From positions 54,730-118,729 of the forward strand of contig NZ_BQIP01000020.1 of assembly GCF_021602585.1 (NCBI RefSeq): a DNA stretch of 64,000 nucleotides. The letters are read 5' to 3'. Shown here in pieces: positions 36,019 through 46,429 of the stretch. The translations under genes and the position numbers were made by a program. The notes beneath the pieces are model-generated. The model was given only the letters and a program-made list of their open reading frames with translations. It was not told the DNA's origin and did no database searches. Source of the stretch: Pseudomonas faucium. GTDB taxonomy: Bacteria > Pseudomonadota > Gammaproteobacteria > Pseudomonadales > Pseudomonadaceae. Numbering within the stretch: position 1 is the first letter of the stretch; each line of letters begins with the position of its first letter.

Positions 36019-37275
36019 TCAGAACAGCTCGATGGGCAGGCTGACGATCAGCCGATTCTCGGTGAAGTCGTTCGTGCCGAAATCACGCCCCACCTTGGCA
36101 TTGATCCAGCGAACGCTCAGCCCCTGCAGCTGGCGAAACTGGAAGGTGTAGGTGAGCGCCACATCACGCTCCCATTCGCGCCCATCCGCCGTGTCGGCAT
36201 TGCGCACCTGGTCGCCATGGGTATAGCGCGCCAGCAGCATCAAGCCGGGGATGCCCAATGCGGCAAAGTTGTAGTCGTAGCGCAGTTGCCAGGAGCGCTC
36301 GTTGGCGTACACGAAGGTGTTGGCGAACATGTCGTTGGCCAGGGTGCTGCCCAGGGTGCGGTCGATGGTGACCCAGCCATCCTCCCCGTACATCCGCTGC
36401 AAGCCCAGGTAGAAGCGGTGGCCGCCGTGCGCGGCCGACAGCAGCAGCGACGCCGCCTGGTTGTCCAGCTGCCCCGCGAAGGCTCGCCCCGCCTCGCGCG
36501 TGTCGAAGGCGCCGAGCACGCCGCCGAGCGTCCAGCCACCTAGCGGCTGGGCATGGGCAATGCTGTAGTAGTTCTGCCGGTAGACGTCTTGCAGCTCGGC
36601 CGTCCATGCACCCAGCACCGACGCCTGGCCCAGGCGGTACTCACCGCCCAGGAAGGTGAAACGGTCCGAGGTGGCCGTTGCCACGGTGCGGCCGGCGATC
36701 GATGGATAAAGCGCTTCGCTGTCCGCCGCACTGCGCGGGCTGAAGGCGTGGATGCGCCCGGCCTGCAGGGTGAGGTGGTCGATGGCGTTCGAGGTGAGCA
36801 TGGCGCCCTGGAAGCTCTGCGGCAGCAGGCGGCCGTCGTTGTAGCGCAAGATCGGCAGCTCTGGCAGGAGTTCGCCCACACGCAATTCGGTACGCGCCAG
36901 GCGCACCTTCGCGGTCAGGCCCAGCCGCCCGTAATCACCCGGGGCGCGGCCGTCATCATGGTCATAGGGCAGCAATTCGGTGCCGGTGCGGTCCGGGCTG
37001 CTGTCCAGCTTCACGCCCAACAGCCCCAGCACATCCAGCCCGGCGCCGAGCACCCCCTGGCTGTAGCCGGAGGTGGCTTTGAAGATGAAGCCCTGGGCCC
37101 ATTCCTGGCGCTGGCTTTGCACCGCGCCGGTGTCGCGGTAGTCGCGATCGAAGTAGTAATTGCGCAGCAGCAACGTCGCCTTGCTTTCGTCGACGAGCCC
37201 CGCATCAGCATCCAGCGCGCAGGCGCACAGGCACAGCAAACCCGCCCAGCCAGTGGGCAGCTTGACGTTCAACAT
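36019..37275 (-). CDS. OprD-family outer-membrane porin
   Basis: This 418-aa protein has a signal peptide of about 25 residues (ends ADAG), then an 18-strand barrel with the OprD landmarks LLLRNYYFDRDY, QEWAQGFIFKATSGY and the C-terminal FTENRLIVSLPIELF ending in Phe. OprD/Occ channels take up amino acids, aromatic acids and other small carboxylates. Downstream neighbours in the same orientation upstream of it (TauE/SafE, amidohydrolase, NCS2 permease) suggest that it admits the substrate of that pathway. Its start is 46 bp from the TauE/SafE stop. Confidence 0.9.
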   Translation of the reverse strand: MLNVKLPTGWAGLLCLCACALDADAGLVDESKATLLLRNYYFDRDYRDTGAVQSQRQEWAQGFIFKATSGYSQGVLGAGLDVLGLLGVKLDSSPDRTGTELLPYDHDDGRAPGDYGRLGLTAKVRLARTELRVGELLPELPILRYNDGRLLPQSFQGAMLTSNAIDHLTLQAGRIHAFSPRSAADSEALYPSIAGRTVATATSDRFTFLGGEYRLGQASVLGAWTAELQDVYRQNYYSIAHAQPLGGWTLGGVLGAFDTREAGRAFAGQLDNQAASLLLSAAHGGHRFYLGLQRMYGEDGWVTIDRTLGSTLANDMFANTFVYANERSWQLRYDYNFAALGIPGLMLLARYTHGDQVRNADTADGREWERDVALTYTFQFRQLQGLSVRWINAKVGRDFGTNDFTENRLIVSLPIELF

Positions 37276-37321
37276 GGCGAATTCCTTTGTTGTACTTGTT
37301 GTGGAATACGGCGGACGTGAC

Positions 37322-38035
37322 TTACTGCACCAGCAACAGCGCCCCGGAGACGAAGGCGAAGATCAGCACGAAGCGCCTAAGGCGCGCTTCATCGAGGTAA
37401 TTGCGCACCCAGTTGCTGGCGATCACACCCAGCGCCAAGGGCAAGCACAGGGCCAGCACCGGAGACAGCTGTTCGGTGCGCAGATGCCCGCCCAGGGCCA
37501 GCACCACCAGCGAGATCACCTCCCCCACCAAAAAGCACAGCGCCACCGACCCTCTCAAGGTGGCCACCGGCGAGTGCTGGTACACCAGGGCAAGCGGCGG
37601 GCCACCGACGCCGGTGGCGGTTTCGGTAATGCCGGTGATGACCCCCGTGGAAATCAGCGCCCGCCGCCCCGGCACGAAGGAAGGCGCCATCCAGGTGACC
37701 AGGCAGGCGGCGATGGTCGACAGGCCGATGAACAGGTTCAGCTGCGAAAGCGGCAGCCAGAGCAGGATCCACACCCCGCCAAAGGTGCCGGCGAAGCGCC
37801 CCAGGGTAATCCACGAACTGCCCCTGAAGTCGATGGCGCGGCGTTCGCGCCAGGCGACGGCTGCGTTCAACGGCAGCATGAGGATCAACAGGCTCACCGG
37901 CAGCGTCTGGGGCGCCAGCAGGCCCATCACCGGCGCCACGATCAGCGCGAAGCCCATGCCGGTGGCGCCCTGGACGAGCGCGCCGCAGGCCACGGCGACA
38001 GCGATGAGGTACAGGGGGTCGAAAGGTAGATTCAT
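37322..38035 (-). CDS. TauE/SafE-family permease of the amidohydrolase cluster
   Basis: This 237-aa protein has about eight membrane helices. The first family repeat is CGALVQGATGMGFALIVAPVMG, the second is GVITGITETATGVGGPPLALVY. The family moves small organic anions or sulfite. It lies 21 bp after the amidohydrolase, so it is almost surely in the same transcript and probably moves a substrate or product of that enzyme. It is only distantly similar to the TauE/SafE gene at 17135. Confidence 0.85.
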   Translation of the reverse strand: MNLPFDPLYLIAVAVACGALVQGATGMGFALIVAPVMGLLAPQTLPVSLLILMLPLNAAVAWRERRAIDFRGSSWITLGRFAGTFGGVWILLWLPLSQLNLFIGLSTIAACLVTWMAPSFVPGRRALISTGVITGITETATGVGGPPLALVYQHSPVATLRGSVALCFLVGEVISLVVLALGGHLRTEQLSPVLALCLPLALGVIASNWVRNYLDEARLRRFVLIFAFVSGALLLVQ

Positions 38036-38056
38036 TTTTTGCTCGTTCCACGGGAG

Positions 38057-39454
38057 TCACGCCACAGTCGGCAGGGGATGCACTTTATGGATGGGCGCCT
38101 GGTGCACGACGCTTCTGGCCAGCTCGTCCACCTGGCGCATCAGCGCGCGGGCGTCCCAATCGGTCGGCCAGCCTTGCCACAGGCGCAGCTTGCCGTGCAC
38201 CACGACGGCCTGGATCTGCTCGCGGTTGGCCAGCCGGACCAGGTCCCAGCTGAGGTTCCACGACGGCAGCAGCTCCGGCACCGCCAGGTCCACCAGCAAA
38301 AAATCCGCCGCCCGGCCGGCGGCGATGCTGCCGGTCACCTGGCCCAAGCCCAGCGCGTCGGCGGCCTGGCGGGTCGCCATGTCGAGCCACAGCTGGCCAC
38401 CGCCACACACCGAGTCGCCGACCGGCAAGCCATGGGCAAAGCGTTGCGCCGCCTCGGCGTAGTCGAGCAGGCGGAAGCCATCGCCGCGGGTGCCATCGGT
38501 GCCGAGCGCCACGGGGATGCCCAGGCAGTGCATCAAATGCGCCTGGGCCACGGCATTGCCCTTCCAGGCACTGGCCACCGGGTTGTAGCTGACCGTGGCG
38601 CCGCTCTCGCGCAACAGGCAGATTTCGTTCGAGGTGAGCAGCGTTGCGTGGGCGAGCAGCGCCCCAGGGCCCAGCGCACCGGCCCGGTGCAGGTGCTCCA
38701 ACGGGCGCACGCCGTAGCGTTCGAGCGAGCGCTCGACCGCGACCAGGTGCTCGTTGACATGGCTCTGGAACACCCTCCCCGCTTCACGGCACAGGCCATA
38801 CACCGCCCCCAGGGTGCTGTCGGTGGCAATTTCCGGAATCGGCACCGCCAAAGACGGCGTGATCAGCGGGTCATTGTCCCACTGCGCGAGGTGTTGCTGC
38901 GCCCGCGAAAGCACCCCGGCGGCATCCAGCACCCGCTCACCTTCGAGGTCGTTGCAGGTTTTTGCCAGCACGCAGCGCATGCCCACTTCATGCACCGCCT
39001 GGGCGATGGCCTCGACCCCTTCCCTGGAGCGGGTACCGGCATCGCACACGGTGGTGAAGCCGCCGCGCAGCGATTCGAATGCCGCCAGCTTGCTGGTCAG
39101 GTACAGCAGGTCGGTATCGAGCGAGCCCTCGAGCGGGATCCACACCCGGCGGAAGATCTCCGACGGTTCGCCAAACACCAGCCCTTTGCCAAAGCTCTGG
39201 CTGAGGTGGTGATGGGTATCGATGAAGCCGGGCATGATCAACTGGTTTTCCAGCCGCAGCAGCGCATGGCCTGGGTACCGGGCCTGCAGCAGCGCCAGCG
39301 GCCCGACGTCGGCAAAGCGGCCATCGACCACCAGCACGGCCTGCCCGCGGCGCGGCCCTTCGGGCAGCAACAGCCAGTCAGGGGCCAGCAACTGGCCGGC
39401 AGCCAGCAGTTGTTCAGGCGCAAGCGCCAAATGCTTGGAAACAATGGAGTTCAT
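38057..39454 (-). CDS. amidohydrolase of the chlorohydrolase/8-oxoguanine deaminase group
   Basis: The 465-aa protein has the mononuclear-zinc amidohydrolase pattern: the metal pair in MPGFIDTHHHLSQSFG, the catalytic His-x3-Glu region FQSHVNEHLVA, His in LLAHATLL and the metal Asp in ALGTDGTRGDG. This subgroup deaminates or dechlorinates heterocycles such as guanine, 8-oxoguanine, hydroxyatrazine or isocytosine. The adjacent NCS2 nucleobase permease makes a purine- or pyrimidine-like base the best guess. It is 21 bp after the NCS2 stop and is followed by TauE/SafE and OprD genes. The precise substrate cannot be read from the sequence. Confidence 0.88.
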   Translation of the reverse strand: MNSIVSKHLALAPEQLLAAGQLLAPDWLLLPEGPRRGQAVLVVDGRFADVGPLALLQARYPGHALLRLENQLIMPGFIDTHHHLSQSFGKGLVFGEPSEIFRRVWIPLEGSLDTDLLYLTSKLAAFESLRGGFTTVCDAGTRSREGVEAIAQAVHEVGMRCVLAKTCNDLEGERVLDAAGVLSRAQQHLAQWDNDPLITPSLAVPIPEIATDSTLGAVYGLCREAGRVFQSHVNEHLVAVERSLERYGVRPLEHLHRAGALGPGALLAHATLLTSNEICLLRESGATVSYNPVASAWKGNAVAQAHLMHCLGIPVALGTDGTRGDGFRLLDYAEAAQRFAHGLPVGDSVCGGGQLWLDMATRQAADALGLGQVTGSIAAGRAADFLLVDLAVPELLPSWNLSWDLVRLANREQIQAVVVHGKLRLWQGWPTDWDARALMRQVDELARSVVHQAPIHKVHPLPTVA

Positions 39455-39475
39455 AAGTGAGCCTTAGTGTACGCG

Positions 39476-40825
39476 TCAGGGATTGAGCAGCTTGGCCTTG
39501 GCATCTGCCGAAGAGGCTTTGGCGCCCGTGCAATGGAAGAGGAAGTTCATGACCGCCGCAGTGAGCGCGCCCATGGCCACGCCGTTACCGAGCAGGCCGG
39601 CCACGCCACTGGGGAACTGGCTGTAGACGCCCGGCACGAGAATCGGCAGCAGGCCGACTGCCAGGGCGACAGACACCACGTACAGGTTGCCGTGGCTGCG
39701 CATGTCCACTTTGCGCAGCATGTCGATGCCCATGGTGCCGACGATGGCGAACACGATCAGGCTGGTGCCGCCGACCACGGCCTCGGGCACGCCTTCGATC
39801 AGCCGCGCCAGCGGCGCCAGCACGGCGAACAGCAGCAGCAACACCCCGGAAACGGCCGTTACATAGCGTGAGCGCACCTGGGTGGCGCGGATCACACCGA
39901 TGTTCTCGCCGCTGGTGATGATCAGCGAAGTGCCCATGAAGCCGCCCAGGATCGAGGTCAAGGCGTCCCCGCGAATGGTGCGCACCACATCGCGGTCGAC
40001 ATCCAGGGGCTTGTCCACCGCCTCGCTGATCGCCACCGTCTGCCCCGTGGCCTCGACCATCGAAACCAGGCAGAACAGCATCAGCGGGATGGAGGCGAAC
40101 AGGTCGAAGTGCGGCACGCCAAAGGGCATGAAGGCAGGGAGGCTGAACAGCGGGGCGTCACCGCCGCCTGAATAATCGAAAGCGCCCAGCGCCACCGCCA
40201 GCAAGCTGCCCCCCAGCAGGCCGAGCAGAATCGACAGCTGCGCCAGCATGCCCCGCAACAGCCGGGCGCAGGCCACGGTGATGGCGATGGTGGCGAAGGC
40301 CAGCAGCAGTTGCTCGGGCGCGGCGAAGTGGCTGCTGCCAGGCTGGCCGACGATCAACTGCCCCGAGAGCTTGACCAGGTTGACCGCCACCAGCAGCAAC
40401 ATGGTGCCGACCACCACGGACGGAAAAAACCGCAGCAGCCGTCGGAACAGCGGCAATACCAGGAAGTAGAACGCGCCCGTGAGGATCACCGCACCGGACG
40501 CGGTGGCGACCCCGTTCTGCTGGGCGATCAGGATGAACAGCATGATCGGCGCGCCGCCCGGCAGCATGATGAACGGCAGCCGCGCGCCACAGCCGCGCAG
40601 GCCCAGCGACTGCACCAGCGTGCCCAGGCCGCAGACCAGGAAGGTGGCGCTGAGCAACTGCAGGGTCAACGCACTGGAAAAGCCCAGCGCGGTGGCCATC
40701 AGAAACACCGAGGCAATCGGCGATGCCGCCATCACCAGCACATGCTGGGCACCAAACATCAACAGCTGGCGCCAGGGCAGGCGCTCGTCAACAGGGCAAA
40801 GCGGTGTATCCACGCGATTCGGCAT
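39476..40825 (-). CDS. NCS2-family nucleobase permease
   Basis: The protein is 449 aa from the ATG at 40825, which has a GAGGTGGGAT ribosome site; the frame runs 12 codons further. It has 14 helices of the nucleobase-ascorbate transporter fold. Landmarks are FGAQHVLVMAASPIASVF (helix 1, the QH motif), PLMLFCLVSMVEATGQTVAI with the substrate-binding Glu (helix 8), and GGFMGTSLIITSGENIGVI (helix 10). It imports a purine, xanthine/urate or uracil-like base with protons. It leads the operon under a divergent LacI regulator with paired operators. Confidence 0.92.
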   Translation of the reverse strand: MPNRVDTPLCPVDERLPWRQLLMFGAQHVLVMAASPIASVFLMATALGFSSALTLQLLSATFLVCGLGTLVQSLGLRGCGARLPFIMLPGGAPIMLFILIAQQNGVATASGAVILTGAFYFLVLPLFRRLLRFFPSVVVGTMLLLVAVNLVKLSGQLIVGQPGSSHFAAPEQLLLAFATIAITVACARLLRGMLAQLSILLGLLGGSLLAVALGAFDYSGGGDAPLFSLPAFMPFGVPHFDLFASIPLMLFCLVSMVEATGQTVAISEAVDKPLDVDRDVVRTIRGDALTSILGGFMGTSLIITSGENIGVIRATQVRSRYVTAVSGVLLLLFAVLAPLARLIEGVPEAVVGGTSLIVFAIVGTMGIDMLRKVDMRSHGNLYVVSVALAVGLLPILVPGVYSQFPSGVAGLLGNGVAMGALTAAVMNFLFHCTGAKASSADAKAKLLNP

Positions 40826-40922
40826 ATCCCACCTCAAGCTGAGCCGCCTTGGGCGGCCCATTGAATTATTGTTATTAAGCGCTGGGTGAAGCCGCCTGGA
40901 AAATGCAGGTATTTACCAGACC

Positions 40923-40954
40923 AAATCGATTTTTATACTTACCCAAATCGATTT
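40923..40954. promoter_or_regulatory. twin LacI-family operators
   Basis: The perfect palindrome AAATCGATTT occurs at 40923-40932 and again at 40945-40954. The centres are 22 bp apart (two helix turns, same face). The central CG and AT flanks are typical of LacI-family sites. They lie between the NCS2 gene and the LacI regulator. Confidence 0.75.
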
Positions 40955-41074
40955 AGTTGAAATCTAGACTCAACCCTTGGCAGTGTCAACGGCTGTTCGA
41001 CACGGGCCGCCAAGTAGCCGCTGACTTTGTGGCAGCGTATAACTGCGGCCATCGTTCAAAGAGCCGCCCCGCCC

Positions 41075-42100
41075 ATGCCCAGCAGCCCTTCTCGCCGCCC
41101 CACCATCGCCGATGTCGCCGACGCTGCAGGCGTTTCGCGCACCACCGTTTCCCACGCCTTGAACGACCGTGGGCAGGTCGACCCGCAGACGCGGGCCATG
41201 GTCAAGGCCGTGGCCGAGCGCCTTGGCTACAGCCCCAACCTGCGCGCCCAGCGCCTGCGCACCGGCCGCGCCAATGCCATCGCCCTGCTCTCGTCCATGC
41301 CATTCGCGGTTGCCGGTGGCTCCTCGCGCCTGGGCTTCTTGATGGAGATCGCCGCCACCGCGACCGAGGCGGCCATGCGCCAAGGCGTGGCACTGGTGCT
41401 GGTGCCGCCGATGGACGAAGCGCAGGCATTGCTGCACACGCTGGACATCGACGGCGCGGTGATCATCGAACCGGTCGCCGACGACCCCAACGTCGCCTGC
41501 CTGCGCAAGCGCGGGGTAAACGTGGTGACCATCGGGCGCCAGCCCGAGGCCCGGGAGGCGCTGCCGTACATCGACATGCACGGCGAACAGACCGGCGCGC
41601 TGCTGCTCGAGCACCTGCAGCGACAGGGCGCACGGCACATCGGCCTGATCATCGGCGCGCAGGCCCGGCATTCCTACCTGGACATGGAGCGGGCCTACCG
41701 CGCCTATTGCGCGCGTCACGGCCAGGTGGCGGCGATCGTGCGGGCCGATGAAGGCGGTGGCGAAGCGGCGGGCGCGGCGGCCTGCCTGCAACTGCTGCAG
41801 GCACACCCTGGCATCGACGGCCTGTGCGTGCCGGTCGACGCCTTCGCCACCGGCGCCGTGCAGGCGCTGCAGGGCAGCGGGCGGCAGGTGCCGGAGGATG
41901 TGAAAGTGGTCACCCGCTATGACGGCTTGCGTGCGCGGGAATGCTCCCCACCCCTGACATCGCTGGACATGCACCTTGAAGAGGTGAGCGCGCTCGCCAT
42001 CGAACTGCTGTTCGAACACATCAACGGCACTGGCGCGCGCGAATGCATCCATGCCCCCATGCCCAGCCTGGTGGTGCGCGACTCAACCCGGCAGGCATAG
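41075..42100 (+). CDS. LacI-family regulator of the nucleobase/amidohydrolase cluster
   Basis: The protein is 341 aa from the ATG at 41075. An N-terminal LacI helix-turn-helix and hinge (TIADVADAAGVSRTTVSHAL) precede a periplasmic-binding-protein-like effector domain (FLMEIAATATEAAMRQGVAL; IGLIIGAQARHSYLDMERAY). The frame is open to 41027 but that would start before the Met-Pro typical of the family. It is divergent from the NCS2 operon and the two AAATCGATTT sites lie between them. The effector is likely the transported base or a breakdown product. Confidence 0.9.
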   Translation: MPSSPSRRPTIADVADAAGVSRTTVSHALNDRGQVDPQTRAMVKAVAERLGYSPNLRAQRLRTGRANAIALLSSMPFAVAGGSSRLGFLMEIAATATEAAMRQGVALVLVPPMDEAQALLHTLDIDGAVIIEPVADDPNVACLRKRGVNVVTIGRQPEAREALPYIDMHGEQTGALLLEHLQRQGARHIGLIIGAQARHSYLDMERAYRAYCARHGQVAAIVRADEGGGEAAGAAACLQLLQAHPGIDGLCVPVDAFATGAVQALQGSGRQVPEDVKVVTRYDGLRARECSPPLTSLDMHLEEVSALAIELLFEHINGTGARECIHAPMPSLVVRDSTRQA

Positions 42101-42226
42101 CGCCATTCGCGCCACTTGATGGATTTTCCATGCCTGGATGACGCAATTTTCACATACGGCAGATTAGCGTCACCGCCTTTCGGCAGCGTGCCCACTTGGC
42201 CGCCGCCATGGTTCTAAGAGGCAAAC

Positions 42227-43999
42227 GTGGCAAACACTGCATCCCCATCCGCGCCCAAGCGCGTGGACTGGGCCGGCCTGGGCTGGCTCCTGCTGTTCTT
42301 CTGGTACTTCTCCGGCGTCACCCAGGCGCTCTTGCTGTTCAGCGGCACGACCGGCTTTGCCGGCTTTCGTGACTCGCTGTTCCTCAGCACCCTGTGGCTT
42401 GCCCCGGTGCTGTTGCTGCCGCGTTTCACCCGCGCCACCACCGCAGTCATCGGCCTGGTGCTGTGGGCTGCCTCGCTGGTAGGGCTGAGCTACTTCGGCA
42501 TCTATCGCCAGGAGTTCTCGCAGAGCGTGATCTTCGTGATGTTCGAGTCGAACACCGCCGAAGCCGGGGAATACTTCAGCCAGTACTTCAACATCTGGCT
42601 GATGCTGGCGTTGCTGCTGTACACCGTGGGCGCCGTGCTGCTGTGGAAACGCGTGCGGCCGGTCACCCTGCCCCTGCGCAGCCGCCTGCCGGTGGTGCTG
42701 CTGTTGCTGGCGGCCACCCTGGTGTTCCCGTTTTACAAGCAGATGGTCACGCAGGAACGCAACTTCGCCGACGCCCTGGAGAAGGTCCAGCAGCGCATGG
42801 AGCCTGCGGTGCCGTGGCAACTGCTGGTGGGCTACAAACAGTACCGCCAGCAGCTCGACAACATGCAGGCCCTGCTGGCCCAGAACGCCGCGCTGCCGCC
42901 CTTGCAGCAGCTGCAGGACAGCAGCGGCGACGCCCCGCGCACCCTGGTGCTGGTGCTGGGCGAGTCGACCACCCGCGAGCACATGCACCTGTATGGCTAC
43001 AACCGCGACACCACGCCCAACCTCGACGCCCTGGCCGCCAGCGACAAGGGCCTGACGGTGTTCCAGAACGTGGTTTCGCCGCGCCCCTACACCATCGAGG
43101 TGATGCAGCAGATCCTGACCTTCGGCGACGAGCAGAACCCTGACCGCTTCCTCACCGACCCGTCGCTGATCAACTTGATGAAACAGGCAGGCTACAAGAC
43201 CTTCTGGATCACCAACCAGCAGACCATGACCAAGCGCAACACCATGCTCACCACCTTCTCCCAGCAGACGGACGAGCAGGCGTACCTGAACAACCAGCGC
43301 AGCCAGAACGCCAGCCAGTACGACGATGTGGTGCTCGCGCCGTTCGAAAAGGCCCTGCAGGACCCGGCCAAGAACAAGTTCATCATCATCCATCTGCTTG
43401 GCACGCACATGGACTACCGCTACCGCTACCCGCAGGACTACGAGCACTTCACCGACCGCCAGGGCGCCCCTGCGGCGCTGAGCGACAGCCAGGTGGAAAC
43501 CTACAACTTCTATGACAACGCGGTGCGCTACAACGACTACGTGGTGTCGAGCCTGATCAAGCGCTATGCGGCCACCACGCCCAACGGCTTCTTGATGTAC
43601 CTGTCGGACCATGGCGAGGATGTGTACAGCTCCGGCGACCATGACCGCCTGGGCCGCAACGAAGGCGCGCCGACCCGGCCGATGTACACCATCCCGTTCC
43701 TGCTGTGGACGTCCCCCAGCTGGCAGGCGGCCCACCCGCGTGACCTGCAGGCCCTGGCCAACCGGCCGTACAGCAGCTCGCACCTGATCCACACGCTGTC
43801 GGACCTGGCTGGCCTGAGCTACGACCGCTTCGAGCCGGCGAAAAGCCTGGTGAGCCCGCAGTTCGTGGTGGCGCCGCGCTGGATCGGCGACCCGTACCGC
43901 AAGGACGGCCTGCACGAGTTCGACAAGCTGCCCCAGGACAAGGCCGAGCAGGTGCAGAAAACGGCCGACATCAGCCAGGAACAACCCGCCAGGCACTGA
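42227..43999 (+). CDS. cptA: CptA-type phosphoethanolamine transferase
   Basis: This 590-aa protein has five N-terminal membrane helices (to about residue 180) and a periplasmic alkaline-phosphatase-like domain. The nucleophile Thr lies in VLGESTTREHM near residue 247, and zinc ligands include the YLSDHGEDVY motif near 460 and later His. Sequence such as YGYNRDTTPNLD and HLLGTHMDYRYRYP fits CptA/EptA. CptA adds phosphoethanolamine from phosphatidylethanolamine to the lipopolysaccharide core; other branches modify lipid A and give polymyxin resistance. Which site is used here cannot be decided. It is single and convergent with the LysE gene. Confidence 0.88.
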   Translation: MANTASPSAPKRVDWAGLGWLLLFFWYFSGVTQALLLFSGTTGFAGFRDSLFLSTLWLAPVLLLPRFTRATTAVIGLVLWAASLVGLSYFGIYRQEFSQSVIFVMFESNTAEAGEYFSQYFNIWLMLALLLYTVGAVLLWKRVRPVTLPLRSRLPVVLLLLAATLVFPFYKQMVTQERNFADALEKVQQRMEPAVPWQLLVGYKQYRQQLDNMQALLAQNAALPPLQQLQDSSGDAPRTLVLVLGESTTREHMHLYGYNRDTTPNLDALAASDKGLTVFQNVVSPRPYTIEVMQQILTFGDEQNPDRFLTDPSLINLMKQAGYKTFWITNQQTMTKRNTMLTTFSQQTDEQAYLNNQRSQNASQYDDVVLAPFEKALQDPAKNKFIIIHLLGTHMDYRYRYPQDYEHFTDRQGAPAALSDSQVETYNFYDNAVRYNDYVVSSLIKRYAATTPNGFLMYLSDHGEDVYSSGDHDRLGRNEGAPTRPMYTIPFLLWTSPSWQAAHPRDLQALANRPYSSSHLIHTLSDLAGLSYDRFEPAKSLVSPQFVVAPRWIGDPYRKDGLHEFDKLPQDKAEQVQKTADISQEQPARH

Positions 44000-44003
44000 G
44001 CCC

Positions 44004-44630
44004 TTAGCGCCTGCCCAGTGCCAGCCGTGCGGCAAACAGGACGAAGACCAGGCCTGTCGCACGGTCCATCCACTGGATGACCCTGCCCCGGCGCAACACA
44101 CCCGCCAGTGACTGTGTTGCGCCGATCAGGGCCATCGACCAGAGCAACCCCAGGGCCACGTGGATGCCCACCAGGCCGAATGTCCAGGCCACCAGCGGCT
44201 GGCCCTGCGGGATGAACTGCGGCAGGAAGGACACGTAGAAAATCCCCACCTTCGGGTTCAGCAGGTTGCCCAGCATGCCTTTGAGAAACCAATTGGCTTG
44301 CCCGCGCCCCTCCCCTGCAACGGCCCCCAGCGACTGCCTGGGCCGCACCAGCATGTTCACCCCCAGCCACGCCAGGTAGGCGGCGCCGCAGTACTTGAGG
44401 ATGTCGTAGGCCAGCGCCGACACCGCAAGCAGTGCGCCCAGGCCAAAGGCAACCGCAGCGCCCCACAGCAGGCAACCGGCATTGATGCCCAGCGCGGCAC
44501 GCAGCCCTTGCTGGCGGCCCTCCACGGTGGCGGTGCGCAGGATCAGCGCGGTATCCAGGCCCGGGGTCAGGGTCAGCAAGGTGGCAGCGAAGGTGAAGGC
44601 AAGCAGGTTGTCGGCAATGGACATGGGCAT
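44004..44630 (-). CDS. LysE-family amino acid exporter (RhtB type)
   Basis: This 208-aa protein has six membrane helices, with the family motif LTPGLDTALILRTATVEGRQQGLRAALGINAG at the start (conserved GxDxAL block) and MLGNLLNPKVGIFYVSFLPQF in the middle. LysE/RhtB proteins export amino acids or homoserine lactone-like compounds. It ends 4 bp from cptA (convergent) and is divergent from arsR by about 120 bp. No specific substrate is evident. The ATG at 44624 is an equally possible start. Confidence 0.88.
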   Translation of the reverse strand: MPMSIADNLLAFTFAATLLTLTPGLDTALILRTATVEGRQQGLRAALGINAGCLLWGAAVAFGLGALLAVSALAYDILKYCGAAYLAWLGVNMLVRPRQSLGAVAGEGRGQANWFLKGMLGNLLNPKVGIFYVSFLPQFIPQGQPLVAWTFGLVGIHVALGLLWSMALIGATQSLAGVLRRGRVIQWMDRATGLVFVLFAARLALGRR

Positions 44631-44700
44631 TCGTGCCTGAGGGTGAAATGGCTTGAGGTTAGCATGCCTCCCCCGGCGCTCATCGCAGGCGACTTGCTTT

Positions 44701-44740
44701 TTACATATGGAAATCCGTATATTCGATTATCCATATGTAA
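44701..44740. promoter_or_regulatory. ArsR operator/promoter
   Basis: TTACATATGGA (44701-44711) and TCCATATGTAA (44730-44740) are perfect 11-bp inverted arms with an 18-bp spacer, ending 11 bp before the arsR start; TATATT inside can serve as -10. ArsR repressors bind such AT-rich dyads. Confidence 0.7.
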
Positions 44741-44751
44741 AGGGCCCTGCC

Positions 44752-45099
44752 ATGCTCACTCCTCCCGAGGTCTTCAAAAGCTTGTCCGACGAGACCCGCG
44801 TGCGTGCCACGCTGCTCATCACCCGCCTGGGCGAGCTGTGCGTCTGCGAGCTGATGTGCGCCCTGGACGACAGCCAGCCGAAGATCAGCCGCCACCTGGC
44901 GCAACTGCGCAGCAGCGGCCTGCTGCTCGACCGCCGCCAGGGCCAGTGGGTGTATTACCGCCTCAACCCCGAACTGCCCGCCTGGGTGCACGAGATGCTG
45001 CAGCTGACCTTGCAGGCCAATGCCCAATGGCTGCAGGACAACGCCTCGCGCCTGCAGAACATGGACGGCCGGCCCGTTCGTGACGCCGCCTGCTGCTGA
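44752..45099 (+). CDS. arsR: ArsR arsenite-responsive repressor
   Basis: The protein is 115 aa from the ATG at 44752 (the earlier frame start lies before the operator). Winged-helix SmtB/ArsR protein; the As(III)/Sb(III) ligands are Cys30 and Cys32 in GELCVCEL, at the start of the recognition helix region, and the C-terminus ends in a Cys pair. DNA-reading helix: [18 protein letters not shown]. Binding of As(III) releases the operon. It leads arsRBCH and precedes arsB by 19 bp. Confidence 0.95.
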   Translation: MLTPPEVFKSLSDETRVRATLLITRLGELCVCELMCALDDSQPKISRHLAQLRSSGLLLDRRQGQWVYYRLNPELPAWVHEMLQLTLQANAQWLQDNASRLQNMDGRPVRDAACC

Positions 45100-45118
45100 A
45101 CCCTCGAGCGAGCCTGCC

Positions 45119-46402
<1,284 letters not shown>

Positions 46403-46429
46403 AACCCGACCTGAACCGAGGAGCCTTTC

